Part shown: positions 1 through 12,950 of the stretch, piece by piece
How positions within the stretch are numbered: the first letter of the stretch is position 1
Layout: the number at the start of each line of letters is the position of its first letter
Assembly: GCF_030272615.1 (NCBI RefSeq)
Contig: NC_081413.1
Span: 24,306,501-24,370,500, forward strand
Direction: 5' to 3'
DNA length: 64,000 bases
From: Cryptomeria japonica
Taxonomy: Eukaryota; Streptophyta; Pinopsida; Cupressales; Cupressaceae
Notes under the pieces: generated by a model
Databases searched by the model: none
What the model was told of the DNA's origin: nothing
Seen by the model: the letters and a program-made list of their open reading frames with translations, nothing else
Translations under genes and position numbers: made by a program

Positions 1-2597
1 TTAGAAATGAGACATGCCTAGGAATTTCAAAAATTTTCATGCATAATCCTTGTGCGCATACATTGGTTGATTGACAATGTTCTGTCTCCCTCTCCTATGT
101 GCTTAATAGGAGTATATTGATAGTGAGTAGAAGCAGTGGATATTCATGGATGAAGTAAGGTACTGCATATATTAAAGAAGTTGGATAAAATATTTTTTTT
201 GAAGATTGAGATTTGTGCATTGTATCCATGATTTATTTTAAGAAAAGAATTGATTAGATAAAATATCTTTTGCATAAATAATGTAGGAAGTTTTTATAAA
301 CTCACAGGTTAAAAGGAAATGTTATAATATGTGTGTAGAACGAAGTAAAATTTTGGTGCATTGCATATATAGAAAATTTGAGATCATACAATTATGTCTT
401 TTCTTGGTTTGGCAAGATAAAAGCCTTAGTCTTGAGTAGAAGCTGTGTGGTTTGACAAAATGTTGTCTTTGATCAAATGGATAGATTGAGACTAGATACT
501 ATCTCCTTATCCTATTCAATTTTTAAGAAAGAATTTGTTCCATGAATTTTAGCAAGATGAATTGGGAGTGCATTGAGTGAAGTTGTATTGCATTCTAGAT
601 GGCTATTCTTCTTGTTCGCTAGGAATGATTAGTTGGGAATGATTATAATTAAGTGAAGGTAGGAGATGAGATTTAAATAGGTAATATATACTTGTGGTTG
701 AATTTGTGTATGACATTAAATAAAAATTAAGTGGTGGCAAGTAAGGGTAGGATATCAAGTTTCATACTTAATATAGGAAATTGACTGACTGATGGTATGT
801 AGCAAAATGATCATAGATGATTGAAGTGGTAATCTGATATTAAGTGTTGCTTCAAGTAATGAGATTTATTTGATAAGAGTCAATGAGTTGAGTAAATATA
901 TGAATGACCAAATATTTAAATAACATCATCTAGAGCATTCTAATTATCTTCTTACTATTCATTGAGCATTTATGTAGAAATGGTGTATGTTTGTTAAAGT
1001 ATATCAAGTGAATAAATGAAGTTGTAATATTTGTTTCTATTATAACTCGGTAAAGGTGATCATTTTATAGATTTGATATCTTTAACATTACTCAAAAAAT
1101 GAGAGTATTTATTGGGTATGTATGAGACACCCTATTTCCTTCTTCTATATGTTAACCTTCATGAAAGATAGTTGCCTAGATTATTGTAATGGATTGTATT
1201 GCCATAAATATGATAAAGTAAATTTGGGTATATGAATAAATTTATGATTTTAAATGTCTAGCACACACTCTCTAACACATTCAGGGCATTGTACACTTGG
1301 ATGTGGTTACTCCCTCTTGGTGTGACAGATATTGGTCACCTCGTGATGTGGATTTGGATGAGTTTGTCATTTTGTTTGAGTGATTTTGTGAGTTTGTGAA
1401 GTATCATTGGGGTTAATTTGATTTTGGACCTCTTGCATTGGACTGACCACTAATTTCATCTTTCATTTATTTTGTTCGTGTGGTGTCACTTGTCACACTT
1501 TATTTTCTTAAAGGATTCCGCCATCAAAGTTTCTTTCTTTTTGTGATTTAGTGATTGGTTTGAGAATTTTTCCTTTCGACTTCCTCTTTGTTGTCCATGG
1601 TGGTCATTTTGTATGTTGAATCGGGGGCCCTCATTTTTTGTTGTGTAGTATCTATCATGTTCACTTTGAACCTCTGATAGTGTGTGTAAGGGAGGACACT
1701 GTAGAGAAGTTCACTAGCCTTAGTGAACAAATGAATAATGGTGATATTAGTGGAGTAATGAAATATGTTTGTAGGATGATATGTATTTGAATATTATAGA
1801 TTTCATGAAATTTTTAATAGAAGTGCAATGGAATTTGAAGTATTTGTAATATGTCAAGTTGATAAATGCAAAAGAAACCATTGTTTTCATATCTTCATTG
1901 AATGTTTTTATATATATATCATGCAAACCGAATGAATTAGAGTGTCTTGTAATAACTCATTGGATGATAGATGTGTATATGCTTGCATCAGAGTAGCATA
2001 GCGAAAGTGTGGTAGGGATTCAAAAGTTTGAATATTCCAAATTTTCTTTCCTTGAGAATTATAGAGCATAGATTTCTGGTAATTGCGAGATTCTCTTGAC
2101 TCTATCCAGTCTTGAAGGGATTTTATTTAACTTTCCACATATAGGTGTATGACATTTGGCTTCTTAAGGATGTGCCTGTGTGTGAAGTAATGTGTAAAAT
2201 GTATACTTGTCTTTTTTAATTATATTCAACTAGATGTTAAAGGAAGTGTTACCATGCTTGAATTGTGTGGGCTACTGTGATTTTTGCTTATAGATGTTAA
2301 CTCAGATACAAGAATTATAATTTTAGTCTTTCAAAGGTGGTTAAATACAGTTCTCTTGAAGATATTTCAATGATTTGTCATGCTTATTGTAATCAGTAAG
2401 AGTTTTTTGACTTATTTTATCTCTTATGTAACGTATTTAGTTGGATAATGGAAGTGCAGAAAGGAAACGTTTTGTAATCATTGTCTTACTTTGAGCTAGA
2501 ATTTGTTTGGTTTAAGAAGTTCTATGGTGATGTGTGTATGTTTTCAACTTAACCATTGGTGACTTCCAGGAGTGAGTCGATCCTAAGGGGGGGAAGA
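1..2597 (+). repeat. 3' part of internal region of a LARD-like LTR element (upstream unit)
   Basis: This stretch matches about 15786-18386 base for base apart from scattered substitutions and short indels, with the same order throughout. It ends at a polypurine tract immediately before an LTR, so it is the 3' part of an element whose own 5' LTR lies left of the window. No reading frame of interest is present on either strand. Reading rightwards, it is followed by LTR1, a full internal region and LTR2, so the units are arranged in tandem and share LTRs. Confidence 0.8.
2585..2597 (+). other. polypurine tract before LTR1
   Basis: A purine run (AAGGGGGGGAAGA) directly abuts the LTR start TGTAGTGCCC. 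This is the expected plus-strand primer position of an LTR retrotransposon. The second copy, before LTR2 (18375-18386), reads AAGGGGAGAGGA. Confidence 0.8.
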
Positions 2598-2728
2598 TGT
2601 AGTGCCCTTCCTAGACTTGCATTTTGATTTGTGTTCATATAGACTTATTTAGATTTATGATGGTTATTTGGATGGTTATTTATGACTCTCTTGCTATCTT
2701 AGATAGTATCATTGATGTTAGGACTTAT

Positions 2729-3953
2729 GTGGGTCTAGTGTCAAAAATTGCATACCGCTTTGTAATTTGACCTAAATCTTTTGTAACCACTTTAGTGTCC
2801 ATTTCCCTAGCACTTGAGTATGCTCACTTCATCCAGGTTGCATAAGTCTTATCCCTCTCAGGATGCTCAAGACCCTTTTTTAAGCACCTCCCTCATTGCA
2901 TCAGTCTTTTTATCCATGCATCTTCCTTGTGTCATGCTATTTTCGAGCATGATTCACTTGGACACTAGCGTGCTACGCAGACATCCACTCACTGCGCATT
3001 CCTCCTGCAACATCTTAATGCTCAAATGACGGTTCTGAGCATGCCTTTCCACTTGTCACTTGCGCATGTTAGTAGAAACTGCCTTGAATCTTTCAAATGG
3101 CTCGCCAACCCTCTTTTCCCTCCTCTTCTCTCTTTAAAATCTATCCTCTCTCTTCATTAAAGCTCTCTAGTTCCTCCACACAATCTCTCTGATTCTTTGC
3201 ACTCTCACAACTTTCTCTGGCTCTCTCTCACTTGCTACAATGGTCTCTATTTTGCTACAACACTCTCAAGCTGTCAAAATATTATTTTAAAACTCTCTTG
3301 GTTTTATCAAAGCTCCTTGGTAATATCTATCTATTTATCCTATATTTGACCATCTTGGGATTTATCACTTCCCCTATCTATTTAATCATTTTATCATTCT
3401 ATTTATTTATCTTTCAATCTATCTATCTATCTGCGTTGTCTATGGAGGTGGAAACACCAAAATGGGGGTCTAACTAAGGCAGACTCCAAAACACAACTCC
3501 CAACATTTTCCTTCTTGCTTGTGCGCAAGTTTATAATCATAAGAAGAAGATCATCTAGCAGGAGGCTTCAATCATGGACTGGTTGTGAGCTTCCTTCTTT
3601 TCCCTCTTCTCAAGTCATTTTAATATTTCTCATTCTGCGTTATTAGTTTATCCTATTGTTTTTCCATGCTTATTTAATATTATAATTGTATTTACTACCC
3701 CTGTACATTTTTCTATGTTCTATCCATACTGGATGACATCACGCTATACTGGTGTCCCAACTCCACGCACTCGTCTTGAGGACAGAGACTCAATAGAGTC
3801 ATTCGGGAGTCTTGTCCACAGTCTATTAGCTTAGATTTTCATTTTTATCCCTTGGGTCATCCTTAGTGCCAGTTTGAGTGGGGTAGCGGCAGATCGATTT
3901 GTCCTTTGAGATTCACCATCTTGAAGGTGACAAATCCCCTCCTCTATAGTGGG
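2729..3953 (+). other. 1.2-kb LTR1 segment absent from LTR2, promoter-like
   Basis: The segment is bounded by a direct GTGGG at 2729-2733 and 3949-3953. LTR2 jumps from the left flank to the right flank at the corresponding point. It contains pyrimidine-rich sequence and a TATA-like TTTAAAAT near 3133, followed by CT-rich leader-like sequence. It may therefore be the LTR promoter/R region, deleted from LTR2 by recombination between the short repeats. An insertion into LTR1 is the alternative. The promoter assignment is inference. Confidence 0.5.
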
Positions 3954-4789
3954 TTATATGACTTGTGATGATACTAACCCCATTTCATGATGATGATTCT
4001 ATACAATGTTTTGATATTATATTGTGTGACTGTCTTTGTAAGTAGAGACGGTGCCATATCACTCATTGTGAGTGGGATATGTCACCGTAATTCTCTATCA
4101 CTTGTCTGTTTATTATGAGGTATATGTATCATATATGTTGTGTTGGTCTTTGATGCAGGTTTACATGTACCAGACATTGATTCCACCTGGATTCACAGGT
4201 CTAAGTGTTTCTTTATCCCAATGAGAAGTTGTCGGAGATGACATAGTTTCCCTCACACACGCTAGGTCTAAGATGTGCACCTTGTCGATTGCACCATGAT
4301 GCAAGTTGAGGTTAGAGTCTTGTGTTATGTTTGTCCCCTTGGCATAAGCTGATTGGAGTCTATACTTTTTTGTTTGGGTAATGTGATTATTGTCTAATTA
4401 TTTGATTATGGATATTTATTTGATTATTTTTGGATGATGATTTCATCGTGAGATTTTATTTAACCAATTAGGATTAATTTAATTGGTTAAATGGTTTATT
4501 AATTGATTTAATTATTGTGTATTTTTAATTGTCTATTTATTGATGATTTATTTATTCAAATTGATTATTGATAAGATTGAATTATTTTAATGGTTTATTT
4601 ATTTATTATTTAATGATTTATTCACTAATTGACTTATTATTTATTGAAGTTGATTTATTATATTTTTTATTTTTTATAAGCAAGTTCTGCCTAGGGGGCA
4701 ATACCCATTATATTTCCAAGAGAAAAAATTTACAAAGGGTGAAGGAGATGCCACTCCTTATACTAACATCCATAGGGGATCAGTTATAA

Positions 4790-5307
4790 AGATAGTTGAT
4801 CCCATTACCTATGACCACCAGCCTATCTCCTACTCTTTCTGGAAAGAGATCATCATTTTCCTGAAGGAAGGCTGCAAACCTATCCATACTATTTTCCTTC
4901 ATTATGCCAGCCTTGAAAATGGACCAAGCCTTCTATATCTTCTTCTTCTTCCCTACTACCTGCAGGTTGAAGTATCCGAGCATACACCCATCTGCGGGAA
5001 TAGAGACAATTCCATCCAAATCTCTCATTACCTCCAAGTAAATCCCTTCCACCACCATCCTATGCAGAATGCCATTTGTCGACAAAGCATGGCCCAACAC
5101 CTGAATGATCAGTTGGAACAAGTCTTCCATCATCCTTCCATCATGGACATGACCCCCAGACCAGAAATCGAGTCCAAAAATGTCAACCACAGTCTCTTTC
5201 TCTTGTTCATTGGATTTTTTGAAAAGTCGCTCTACCTGCTCCTCGGGTGATTCCTCCAAACCAACCACCTTGCTGCACTTACCGACAATGCCTAAATGCT
5301 CTACCAT
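4790..5307 (-). pseudogene. ORF downstream of LINE RNase H (ORF3-like, unknown)
   Basis: About 124 codons are open from the ATG at 5307. After one stop near 4933 the frame continues for roughly 45 more codons, to the stop near 4790 just before the A-rich tail. The protein is acidic and hydrophilic, with a Glu/Lys-rich stretch (EEQVERLFKKSNEQEKET) and a central hydrophobic helix-like part (MMEDLFQLIIQVLG). I do not recognise a family. It sits between the RNase H domain of ORF2 and the 3' tail, where most plant L1 elements have only a 3' UTR. The other LINE family in this window also has an ORF at this position. It may be a distinct ORF3 or a displaced C-terminal extension of ORF2. Confidence 0.5.
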
Positions 5308-5539
5308 TATCCCTTATGCTAAAACAAGGCTGAATATGTGTCCATAAATAGACCTCCCCTCTGCCCGAGATTCAACATCACCCAAATCTATAAAGCTTGG
5401 GACAATCTGACTGTTAGTCGCCTTGTTCCCAAGCATACTTCCTTGTGTCAAAAGTAAGCGAAACTAGCCACATGATTTCCTCGCACACAAGAGAACTCCA
5501 ATCTGGGATTCCATCACCCTCTGCCTATCACTGTCGATA

Positions 5540-8500
5540 GCTGCTAACTTATCGAATTCCAGACTTTGGGATTGAAAGCAAATCAAAGGATATGATCTCC
5601 TTAAATCCAATCAGCATCATGTCGTCCCTGCCACAATCTCTGGCAATATCCTCCTCAATCCCCATGTTCACTAGATAGTCTACTGCTTTGTTTCCTTCTC
5701 AAAACATGTTGAATATGGTAATCACCTAGAGAATTCAAAAGAAAATTAATCCTTGGGATCCAGCTCTACAACCACAAGTTTTGGAATACGGAATTGATCA
5801 CTCCATTTAGGATGACCTGAGAGTCTCCTTCAATAACGAGTTTGACAATCCCATTATTAACACACCACCGAAGCCCTGCCTCCAGCGCGGAGATCTCTGC
5901 CACATTGTTGGTAGCTACTCCTACCGGACCCGATATGGCACGCACCACCTCACCAACTTCTTTTCTGATGATGGCTCCCAGACCATCTGACCTGGATTCC
6001 CCCTACTTGCACCATCAATGTTTAATTTCATCCACCCTGATGGCGGGGCCTACCACTTAGCATTTTTTCTTTTTTCTTTTCTGTCATTTAATCTATGATC
6101 ATCACTCTGCTAAAAAGTCCAAAGTTTCCCAATTTTGAAGTCCCACTTCGAAAGGAATTTATAATTCTTCCCTTGAATTCTTTCGTTTACAAATTCCTCT
6201 ATCGCACCTTTAATTTTTTCCTTTAGGAACTACACTTCCAATGCTTCTTCCTTGAAAATCCTTCTGTTGCATTCCTTCCAAGTATGCTAGACCAATAGAG
6301 AGGGACAAACCAACCAGAGCATTCCCATTTAGAGTGTCTCCCTTTAATTGGCCAGGAAATGAGAAAATCCTTTAAAGTTTGATTTTTGACAATGAAGCAT
6401 TAAAACATTTCTAGGAGCCAATCCCAACAATCACTGACGTATGGGCACCAATAGAGAAGATGATTGGCCGATTCCTCCTCCTGCTTGCACATGATACACC
6501 AATTTGGCCCTGAAATATCGATCAATTTCAATCTGCTACTAGTAAGGATCCTACCATGAATAGAAATCCATAGGAAATCCCCTGCTTTCGATAAAGTCCA
6601 CTTATCCCAGCACAAGATCAAGGGCCAATCACTATTCCTCTCTCTCTTCCTCTGAAGCTCATATCCAAGATTGACTTTATAATCACCCGATTTGGATGCA
6701 CTCCAAAGCAGGCTGTCTTCCTCGTCTGTGGGAAACACCTTTTTTCTCTGAAGGATATCTGAGAGTTGTCTATGATTGATTTGATGCCAATTCCCCACAC
6801 TCCTCCATGACAAAGAGGAGGAAGAATTGGGTAGTGTTTGAAAATAATTTTGTACCCATGGGCCTACAGAAGATTCAATCTGGTTGACCCAGTCTTTGTC
6901 TTTGAATAAATCTACTAATGGCTCGTCCCCATTCCAAGAATCGTGCCAAAACCTCACTCTTTTGCCATTGCCAATCTTCCAAGTTAGGTGCTTTGTGATG
7001 AGCTTGCAACTCTCTTAAATGAACCTCCAAAAAGGAGACCCTCGAACTGAATTGGCCACCATCAAGATTCTGTCAGGGGAATTTGAATCTAAATATTTAG
7101 CAACCAATATTCAACACCAAAGTTTCTTGGGGAATTTATATATTTTCCACGCTAGCTTAGCGCCTAAAGCCAAATTTTGCAAATTCATCTTTCTTAAGCC
7201 TACCCCACCTTCTTCTTTGATCATACATGCAGTGTCCCAATTAATCAAAGGAATCTTCCTATCCTCCTTAGAACCTTCCCACAAGAATTTCTTAAACAAA
7301 CCGTCAAGAGACGAGGAGGCTCTACCTGATAACCTGTAGCATGACATGTAATAAGTGGGTATCGCCGATAAAACTGACTTAATCATTTGAATTCTCCCGG
7401 CTTGAGAAAGCCATCTATTTTTTCAAGAGGCCGCTTTGAGGTGGCATCTATTAATAACTGCTTCCCACAAAGTTTTGTTGACTCTTCCAGCAAAGAGAGG
7501 GACACCAAGATAAGTTATGGGGAATTCACCTGGCTCGAACTCCAGAATTTCTGATATTCTAGAACGGAGTCTTCTATTGGTTTTTAAAAAGAACACCATT
7601 GATTTGTTCTTGTTCATATTTTGGCTTGAATCTTCCTCAAAACAATCAAGCACCTTTCTAATAGTTATTTCCTCCCTAACCGTAGCCTCCCCAAAGAGAA
7701 TGGTATCATCTGCAAATTGTGAGTGCAAGATAGGCTCCATATTTTCATGGATGGAGATCCCTCTCTAGAGACCTAGACTAACTTGCTTTTTGATGTTTCT
7801 CCCCAACACTTCTTCCATTAAAACAAATAAAAAGGGAGATAGGGGATCACCTTGTCTTAACCCATTAGTAGCCTAGGAAAAACCACAGACCGAACCATTT
7901 ACAAGAACGGAGAAATTAACTGAAGACACACAATGCTCAATACATTTCACCTAGCCTCTATTGAAACCAAAATGAAGGAGAACATCAAGCAAATAGGGCC
8001 ACCGGACTCTATCATATGCCTTGCTGACATCTAGTTTAACAATCATACCTTGTTTCTTATCTGAAAGCATAGAGTGGATGGTCTCCCCCGCCATGATGAT
8101 GTTGTCCACAATTTCTCTCCTGGGAACGAAACCATGTTGTTCCTCTGAGATAATTTTATCAAGGAGTGACTTTAATCTATTTACTAATGCCTTAGACACA
8201 ATTTTGTACAATGTATTACTTAGAGAGATCAGACGATAGTCCGTCATGGACGAAATTTTTTTCTTTTTAGGAATCAAGACAATAACCGTACTATTCATTT
8301 CTCTGACAAACTTCCCTTTCCTTCTGAATTCTTCTGCCACCTTAAAGATATCATCGCCCATGAATCCCCAGCATTTTTGGAAAAATTCCGATGTCACACC
8401 ATCAGGCTCAGGCGCTTTGAAAGGATGGTTATCGAATGTGGCCTTTTTAATCTCTTGCATTGAGAAGGGGCGCATCAACTGATCATTGTCTTCCACTGTA

Positions 8501-9798
8501 ACCACTCTATTGATGACGTCTAGCATGGAGGAAGAAAGCTGAGAGGAATTGTTGAGGCAGCCGCCCAGCAAAGTTTTGAAATGATTCACTGCTATGTCTT
8601 CAATAACCTCTTCCTCATCTTGCCACGCCTTCAAGCCATCCTAAATATGGCTAATACGACTGTTAGCTCTTTTGACCTTGATAGAAGCATGGAAGAATTT
8701 TGATTTCAAATCCCCTTCTTTGATCCAACACTCTCTCAATTTTTCTTGCCAAAAGACTTCTTCTCTGATCAAGAGTTCCACCAATTCACTTTTTAGTTGT
8801 TTCCCTCTGGTAAATTCGTAGTTGGACATTCTTGCTAAGATAACATTTTCATTAAGGTTATCTAGCTCTGTTTCCACTCTAATCTTTTCTGCAAATATAT
8901 TCTTGAAAGAGACCTTGTTCCATTCTTTTATTTTCTTCTTAACAATCTTCATCCTTTTTACAAAGCAATAACTCAGAGTGCCTTAAAAAATATCACTAAA
9001 CTCCCACCAAGATTCCACGTTTGGCAAAAAATCCTTATCTCTCCACCACATACCCTGAAACCTAAAACTCCCTCTGGAAGTCTTATCGGCTTCCTTAAAG
9101 CTTAATGGAACTGGGAAATGATCTGACAAAGATAAAGGAAGAATACAAGAGTCAAGGTTGATAGAGGAATCCAACCAAAAGGGACCTACCAGAAATCTGT
9201 CCAACCTTTCTGAGATTCTTGTAAAGTTATCTCTCCTATTGGTCCAAGTGTATCTTCCATTCTTTGGAATGACGTCAAACAAATGATTCGACGTAACGAA
9301 ATCCCTAAAATCCTCCATGAATTTGTTGGTCATTTTTAAACCTCCTCTCTTTTCCTCCAGATCAAGAAGAGCATTAAAGTCCCCTGCTACAATGACTCTA
9401 TCATTGTTAAGAGAGCCAATCTTGATGGAAATGTCCTTCCAAACCTTCACTTTCGCTTCTGTCTTTATCAGACCATATACATTGACCAGTGGAAAAAACA
9501 TGTTTTCCTTCAGGCTATGAACCACTCTAAACAACCAATATTCTGATCTTTCAAACTTTGTCACCTTTATGTTGTGTGGGTTCCATAGGACTCCTAGTCC
9601 CCCTGTAGTGCCTCTGGCTTCTTGAAAAAAACCTTCCCATTTAGTGGAGGAATGAAGAAAACTGAGAGCTTTGTCCATACATAATTTAGTTTCTTAAAAT
9701 ATTACAATGTCACTCTCTATTCTACATAATGCTCTTTTTACCAAGCGTTTCTTGTCAGGGGCTGAGAGGCCCCTTACATTCCAAGTGGTAATTTTCAT
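5540..9798 (-). pseudogene. LINE ORF2: endonuclease, reverse transcriptase, zf-RVT, RNase H (degenerate)
   Basis: The ATG at 9798 opens with an AP-endonuclease start (TTWNVRGLS). The catalytic-Glu motif follows as a stop plus ETK near 9695. Next come GDFNALLDLEEKRGG and the C-terminal SDHFP of the endonuclease. The reverse transcriptase occupies about 8600-7400, with DVSKAYDRVRW and the catalytic FADD box near 7715. A zf-RVT-like Cys/His segment (CIMCKQEEESANHLLYWC) lies near 6450. RNase H follows at about 6040-5540, with DGASRGNPG, a Glu helix and IEGDS. From 9798 to 6400 everything is in one frame broken by about ten stops. Frameshifts appear only inside the RNase H part. The family normally performs target-primed reverse transcription; this copy cannot. 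Confidence 0.88.
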
Positions 9799-9801
9799 CT
9801 C

Positions 9802-11034
9802 TCACCAAGGGAGGCCCCAACTCCCTTGGATTTTTTTCATGAAATCTATAACATTGATGATGCCTTTCTCATTGGCTCTGGCTTCCCTTGTTTTCTTATT
9901 TGAGCTTCTCCCCTGATTTCCCTTGGCCTTACCTAGCAATATATTAGCAGATTAGCTAATGCATCTCTAGTCGAGGTTGTCCAACACATCAGCCTGCAGA
10001 AAGTCTTCATCATAATCCCTATCGTATTCAATTTATGTGTCAGAACATCCTTTCTTTTGTGGAGGGGACTCCTTAAATTGTGGATTTTTATTGACACCCT
10101 TTTCCATACTTTTGATTGTTCCATAACATTCTCCTGAAGTCCCTACACACTTAGACAGCCTTGGCAAAGCAAGCTTCTGTTGGATCTCCAACTCTGGAGA
10201 AACGGTTTTTGTAACCCATTTACGATCTCCCTCTTTCTGAATCCACTTCTTGGCCGATTTACCAAAACCAAAGCAATTCTCTGCAACTTGATCCTTAAAT
10301 ACACTTCGCTCAAGACATGGAGAGGGATGTTCCACTTCTACCTATTGCTTCCAACTTCTCTAACCAGCCTTGGGATATATGAAGGAGGGAACTTTTTTGA
10401 CTGCTACAATCTTGATCCTGGTGTACAGGTAGGAATCATTTTCAATGATTTCTTCATCCACTGCCAACAACGTACCTAACAATCTTCCAATACATTCCAA
10501 ACTAGAATCACCCCAATACTCCATTGGTAGATTATATAGACGAATCCATATAGGCTCCTTATACACTGCAAGTGGAACATGATCGAAATTAGGTTACCAC
10601 GGTTGGAGATACAGATGCGCCGCACCAAAGCCCCAATTTTGTTGGTTCAGAATCTTATTTCTAACCATTTCCTCTCTGAAAACCACAATGAAGAAACCTT
10701 TCGAAACAAACTTAAATACAACATCCTAGCTCCAGTTTTCTCTAACCCAATCCCTAGTTTGCATTCTGGTGATCCTGGCACCAATAAATCTCCTGATAAT
10801 CGCCATCTCCCTCCACAAGGAGATGTCCTCTTTGATTTCCACAGGCAAATCAATATTCATGATTGATTCACTGCTATTTGTTTCGACTCGAGGGGAAATA
10901 TTTGAATCCATATTTCCCCTAAAACCTATTCCATATCCTCCCCTAGGTCTGCGATAGTGATAGTCTTTCCTAAACCCTTGTTTTCTGAAACTTCCATCAT
11001 TGCCTTACTGGGGAAAACCTTGAAATCTTCGCAT
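9802..11034 (-). pseudogene. LINE ORF1 (DUF4283-like nucleic-acid chaperone), 411 codons with in-frame stops
   Basis: From the ATG at 11034 to the TGA at 9802-9804 the frame never shifts. I count about eight internal stops, all TAG or TAA. The N-terminus is Arg/Gly-rich (RRPRGGYGIGFRG), typical of RNA binding. A DUF4283-type core follows: IGARITRMQTRDWVRENW, then a linker, then WIRLYNLPMEYW and a conserved IGRLLGT helix. The C-terminal half is Lys/Ser-rich. No clear CCHC knuckle is visible. The stop is separated from the ORF2 ATG by only three bases (TGA GAG ATG), so the two ORFs are in the same frame. The protein would coat LINE RNA. Confidence 0.8.
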
Positions 11035-12339
11035 AGCTCCACTCCTGAAAGCTATAGTTACAATTAGAGTTTAGAATTACCAAATTTTATTTATTGTTGA
11101 ACAATCTATTTATTTATTTATTTATTATCATTGACCTTTATTTAATTGACAACTGTTATTAATTTTTGATTTATTAACTTCATTAAAAATTATTTATTGT
11201 TATTTGCAATTTGATTCTATAATTTAATTGGGGTTCCTATTTCTAAGGCTTTATCCTCTTAATTTATTAATTGATTATATTGAGTGATGAAACATTATTT
11301 AATGTGGTTTTACAAGTTCATATTATTGGTAAATTGTATTTGAATGATTGGTGGACTTTTAATTGGTAGGTATATCATATTGAGGAAATAATATATGCCT
11401 CGAAAATATACAAGTCGGGTAAATAATATGGTTCTTGGAATATTTTGATTGGTTGGCTTGTATTATAGTTTCTGAGTTTCATTTTTGTATTTATCTGGCT
11501 TCCTATACATTCACGTGGGTGGGAAAAAATTTGGGAGCTTGAAGATTTTGATTTTGGGAGATCTTGCATTGGCTTTGGATTCAATTTTGTTGAAGGTTTT
11601 TGTTGGATTTGGATTGCGCTCTCAGATTTCATCTTTTTGCAGGTTGGTTCCATTTTCTGTCACTCTGCATTTTTAGTTCTGGAAAGATTGTTTGCAGTGC
11701 CTTGAAAATATTGCTTGGGGAAAAAGGTTTCGTGATTTGTAGTAGTTTAATTGTTCTTTGATAGTGTAATGATTTGGGGAACTTGCATTCCAATGATTCT
11801 ATTTTCTAGAAATTTCATTGACGGAAGCTATTTTGTGTTTATTTTGTGTCTGATTATGTGTTCATCTTCTATGAATGTTGTATCTTAATCAAAGATTGCA
11901 TTTGTGTGTTCTTGAGTATTGATTTAAAATCTCCCCTTGATTGAGCATTGTTTTGAAGTCTAGCTTCCTGTTTAATGGCTACAAGTTCTCTGTCACCACA
12001 CTGTTGAATGTGCAGATACTTCCAACCACTTGCATAGGTTGCATTTGATCCTTTTTGGTCTTGTTTGGGTCTCTATTTGATGTTTTCAACTTGTTCCTTC
12101 TCTCCCTTGCCGATTTAGCTCCCAAAGACTCAAATTTCGCACTATAGGAGAAAGCATTTCCTAGGAAACTTTTACCAGTGATTATGAAATTGATTTTTTT
12201 GGCTATCCTTGATGTATTATGGTTGTCTTAGACCCTCTATGTGTAGTATGTGGGCCGTTTTGATCCCCTAATCCTTCCTAAGCCTTGTGTCTCATAATTG
12301 AGTCATTTTATGCACCTCTTCCAAAAACGCTATAATAAA

Positions 12340-12610
12340 ACCAAAAAGTGCTATTGTTTGGACCAGGGGTGATATGGGACAAAAAAAGGGCACCATTATA
12401 CACACCAGGAATGCCACTATTCATACCAGGGACACTGAGAGACATGCCATGGGTGCTAAGGTCCTAAAACTACAGATGCAAGCAAAATGACCAAAAAATG
12501 TCACAATATGGACCATAAACGCTATTGTATGAACCAAGAATGCCATTTTAAGTACCTAAAATGCTAGGGTACATACCAAGGGCACTAATCTAGGAACCAG
12601 GGTGCTGAAT
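12340..12610 (+). repeat. degenerate short tandem motif (about 25 bp) in LTR1
   Basis: Variants of 'accaggaatgccactattcat' recur many times, alternating 'ACCA-GG/AG' with 'atGCtat/GCCAtt'. The same block appears in LTR2 at about 28840-29110 with many substitutions. No coding role is apparent. Confidence 0.5.
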
Positions 12611-12779
12611 TGTCCCGAGGGTCTCCGAAATTCAGTTTTTAGCCTATTTTTGTGTAGTTTTGGATTGTGTGAGTACTCAAGAGGCATGCGTTATCTATGT
12701 TGACATTCTCATAGTTCTTTATGATTTCTTTTTACACCCTATTATATTTATTTTAATTTGATAAGAGGATGAATTCCTT

Positions 12780-12950
12780 ACCATTGAGGTGTATTATATG
12801 CGATATGTTGCTTTAGCAAGAGGGAGAATGCCTCACTGTTGAGGCAATTGAATGTATTGGTCTAGCAGGATGTGTTATGCCTCACTATTGAGGGAATTGA
12901 ATGTATGGCTCTAGTGGGATGTTTTATGCCTCAATGTTGAGTATTTTAAA
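12780..12950 (+). repeat. 49-bp tandem repeat, about three copies, in LTR1
   Basis: ATGCCTC recurs at 12828, 12877 and 12926, each followed by a 'TTGAGG...AATTGAATGTAT' type unit. The LTR2 counterpart near 29338 has one unit fewer, so copy number changed after the LTRs separated. Confidence 0.65.

Larger units (their letters stand above)
4660..11095 (-). mobile_element. L1-type plant LINE inserted in LTR1
   Basis: LTR2 runs uninterrupted across this point (around 26790), so the insertion is clear. The left edge is T/A-rich (TATTTTTTATTTTTTATAAG near 4661), which is the A-rich tail of a minus-strand LINE. Both sides carry ATTTATT, a plausible short target duplication whose exact limits I cannot fix. 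Order on the minus strand: ORF1 with a DUF4283-like domain, ORF2 with endonuclease, reverse transcriptase, zf-RVT and RNase H, then a further ORF and the tail. The length of 6.4 kb is near full size for a plant L1. All ORFs carry stops, so it is dead. Confidence 0.9.

Noticed and set aside
2814-3029. 71-codon frame near the LTR1 start
   Set aside because: No conserved counterpart and no domain; the region looks like promoter/leader sequence.
3232-3477. 81-codon hydrophobic frame in LTR1
   Set aside because: Composition follows the local T-rich repeats (TATCTATC). The segment is leader-like LTR sequence, and LTR2 lacks it.
12340-12610. CRISPR-like or satellite array
   Set aside because: Units are too degenerate and unevenly spaced, and the sequence is an eukaryotic LTR.
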